From positions 375 through 5,681 of the forward strand of contig DKBG01000124.1 of assembly GCA_002451155.1 (NCBI GenBank): 5,307 nucleotides of DNA, written 5' to 3'. The DNA is from Ignavibacteria bacterium UBA6906. Lineage in GTDB: Bacteria; Bacteroidota; Ignavibacteria; UBA10030; UBA6906. Position 1 is the stretch's first letter. Each line of letters begins with the position of its first letter. The translations under genes were made by a program, and so were the position numbers. This document shows positions 5,292 through 5,307 of the stretch, one piece after another. The notes beneath the pieces were generated by a model, which searched no databases, was not told where the DNA came from, and saw only the letters and a program-made list of their open reading frames with translations.

Positions 5292-5307
5292 GGTCTGACG
5301 CACCATC

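Noticed and set aside
4515..5306. 263-codon open frame on the minus strand
   Set aside because: Antisense to the DUF4900-like gene; no domain features in the translation.

Overview
The window carries two divergently oriented gene groups separated by about 780 bases without a convincing gene. The organism looks like a Gram-negative, moderately GC-rich bacterium with an anaerobic or facultatively anaerobic, ferredoxin-based metabolism. Clear Shine-Dalgarno sequences precede almost every gene, which argues against Bacteroidia/Flavobacteriia-type bacteria. The combination of a KorDAB-type ferredoxin oxidoreductase with a PilX/DUF4900-like surface protein would suit an FCB-type lineage (Chlorobiota/Ignavibacteria, Zixibacteria or similar). 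That placement is inference only; no taxonomic marker gene is present.

Left part, minus strand (1-1840): a tightly packed operon in the order korD (two-cluster ferredoxin-like subunit), korA (alpha subunit) and korB (beta subunit, cut by the window edge). korD and korA overlap by ATGA, and korA and korB are 2 bases apart. Together they encode a 2-oxoglutarate:ferredoxin oxidoreductase or a close 2-oxoacid relative. A korC (gamma) gene would be expected just beyond base 1. korD starts at a GTG with a good ribosome binding site. Its leader carries a terminator-shaped hairpin followed by a T-rich run, which suggests premature termination (attenuation) or the end of a small RNA.

Middle (1841-2616): a long divergent intergenic region. 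It holds the korD leader with two hairpins, a cluster of operator-like inverted and direct repeats around 2406-2461, and a possible sigma-70-like promoter near 2503-2531 for the right-hand genes. No tRNA, known riboswitch, CRISPR or mobile element was recognised.

Right part, plus strand (2617-5291): three co-directional genes, each with a ribosome binding site and separated by 51 and 44 bases. All three products start almost immediately with one hydrophobic helix followed by a periplasmic/extracellular domain. By layout and internal motifs they resemble, in order, a GspI/PilV-like, a GspJ/PilW-like and a GspK/PilX-like (DUF4900-type) minor pilin or pseudopilin. None has the usual basic leader peptide or a canonical Gly|Phe-x-x-x-Glu prepilin peptidase site. 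For the first two, in-frame stops with no alternative start codon rule out an upstream leader. The first protein also ends in an unusual proline/arginine-rich tail. This leader-poor pilin-like trio is the most interesting part of the window. It may be a tip or initiation complex of a type IV-filament or type II-secretion-like machine that bypasses ordinary prepilin processing.
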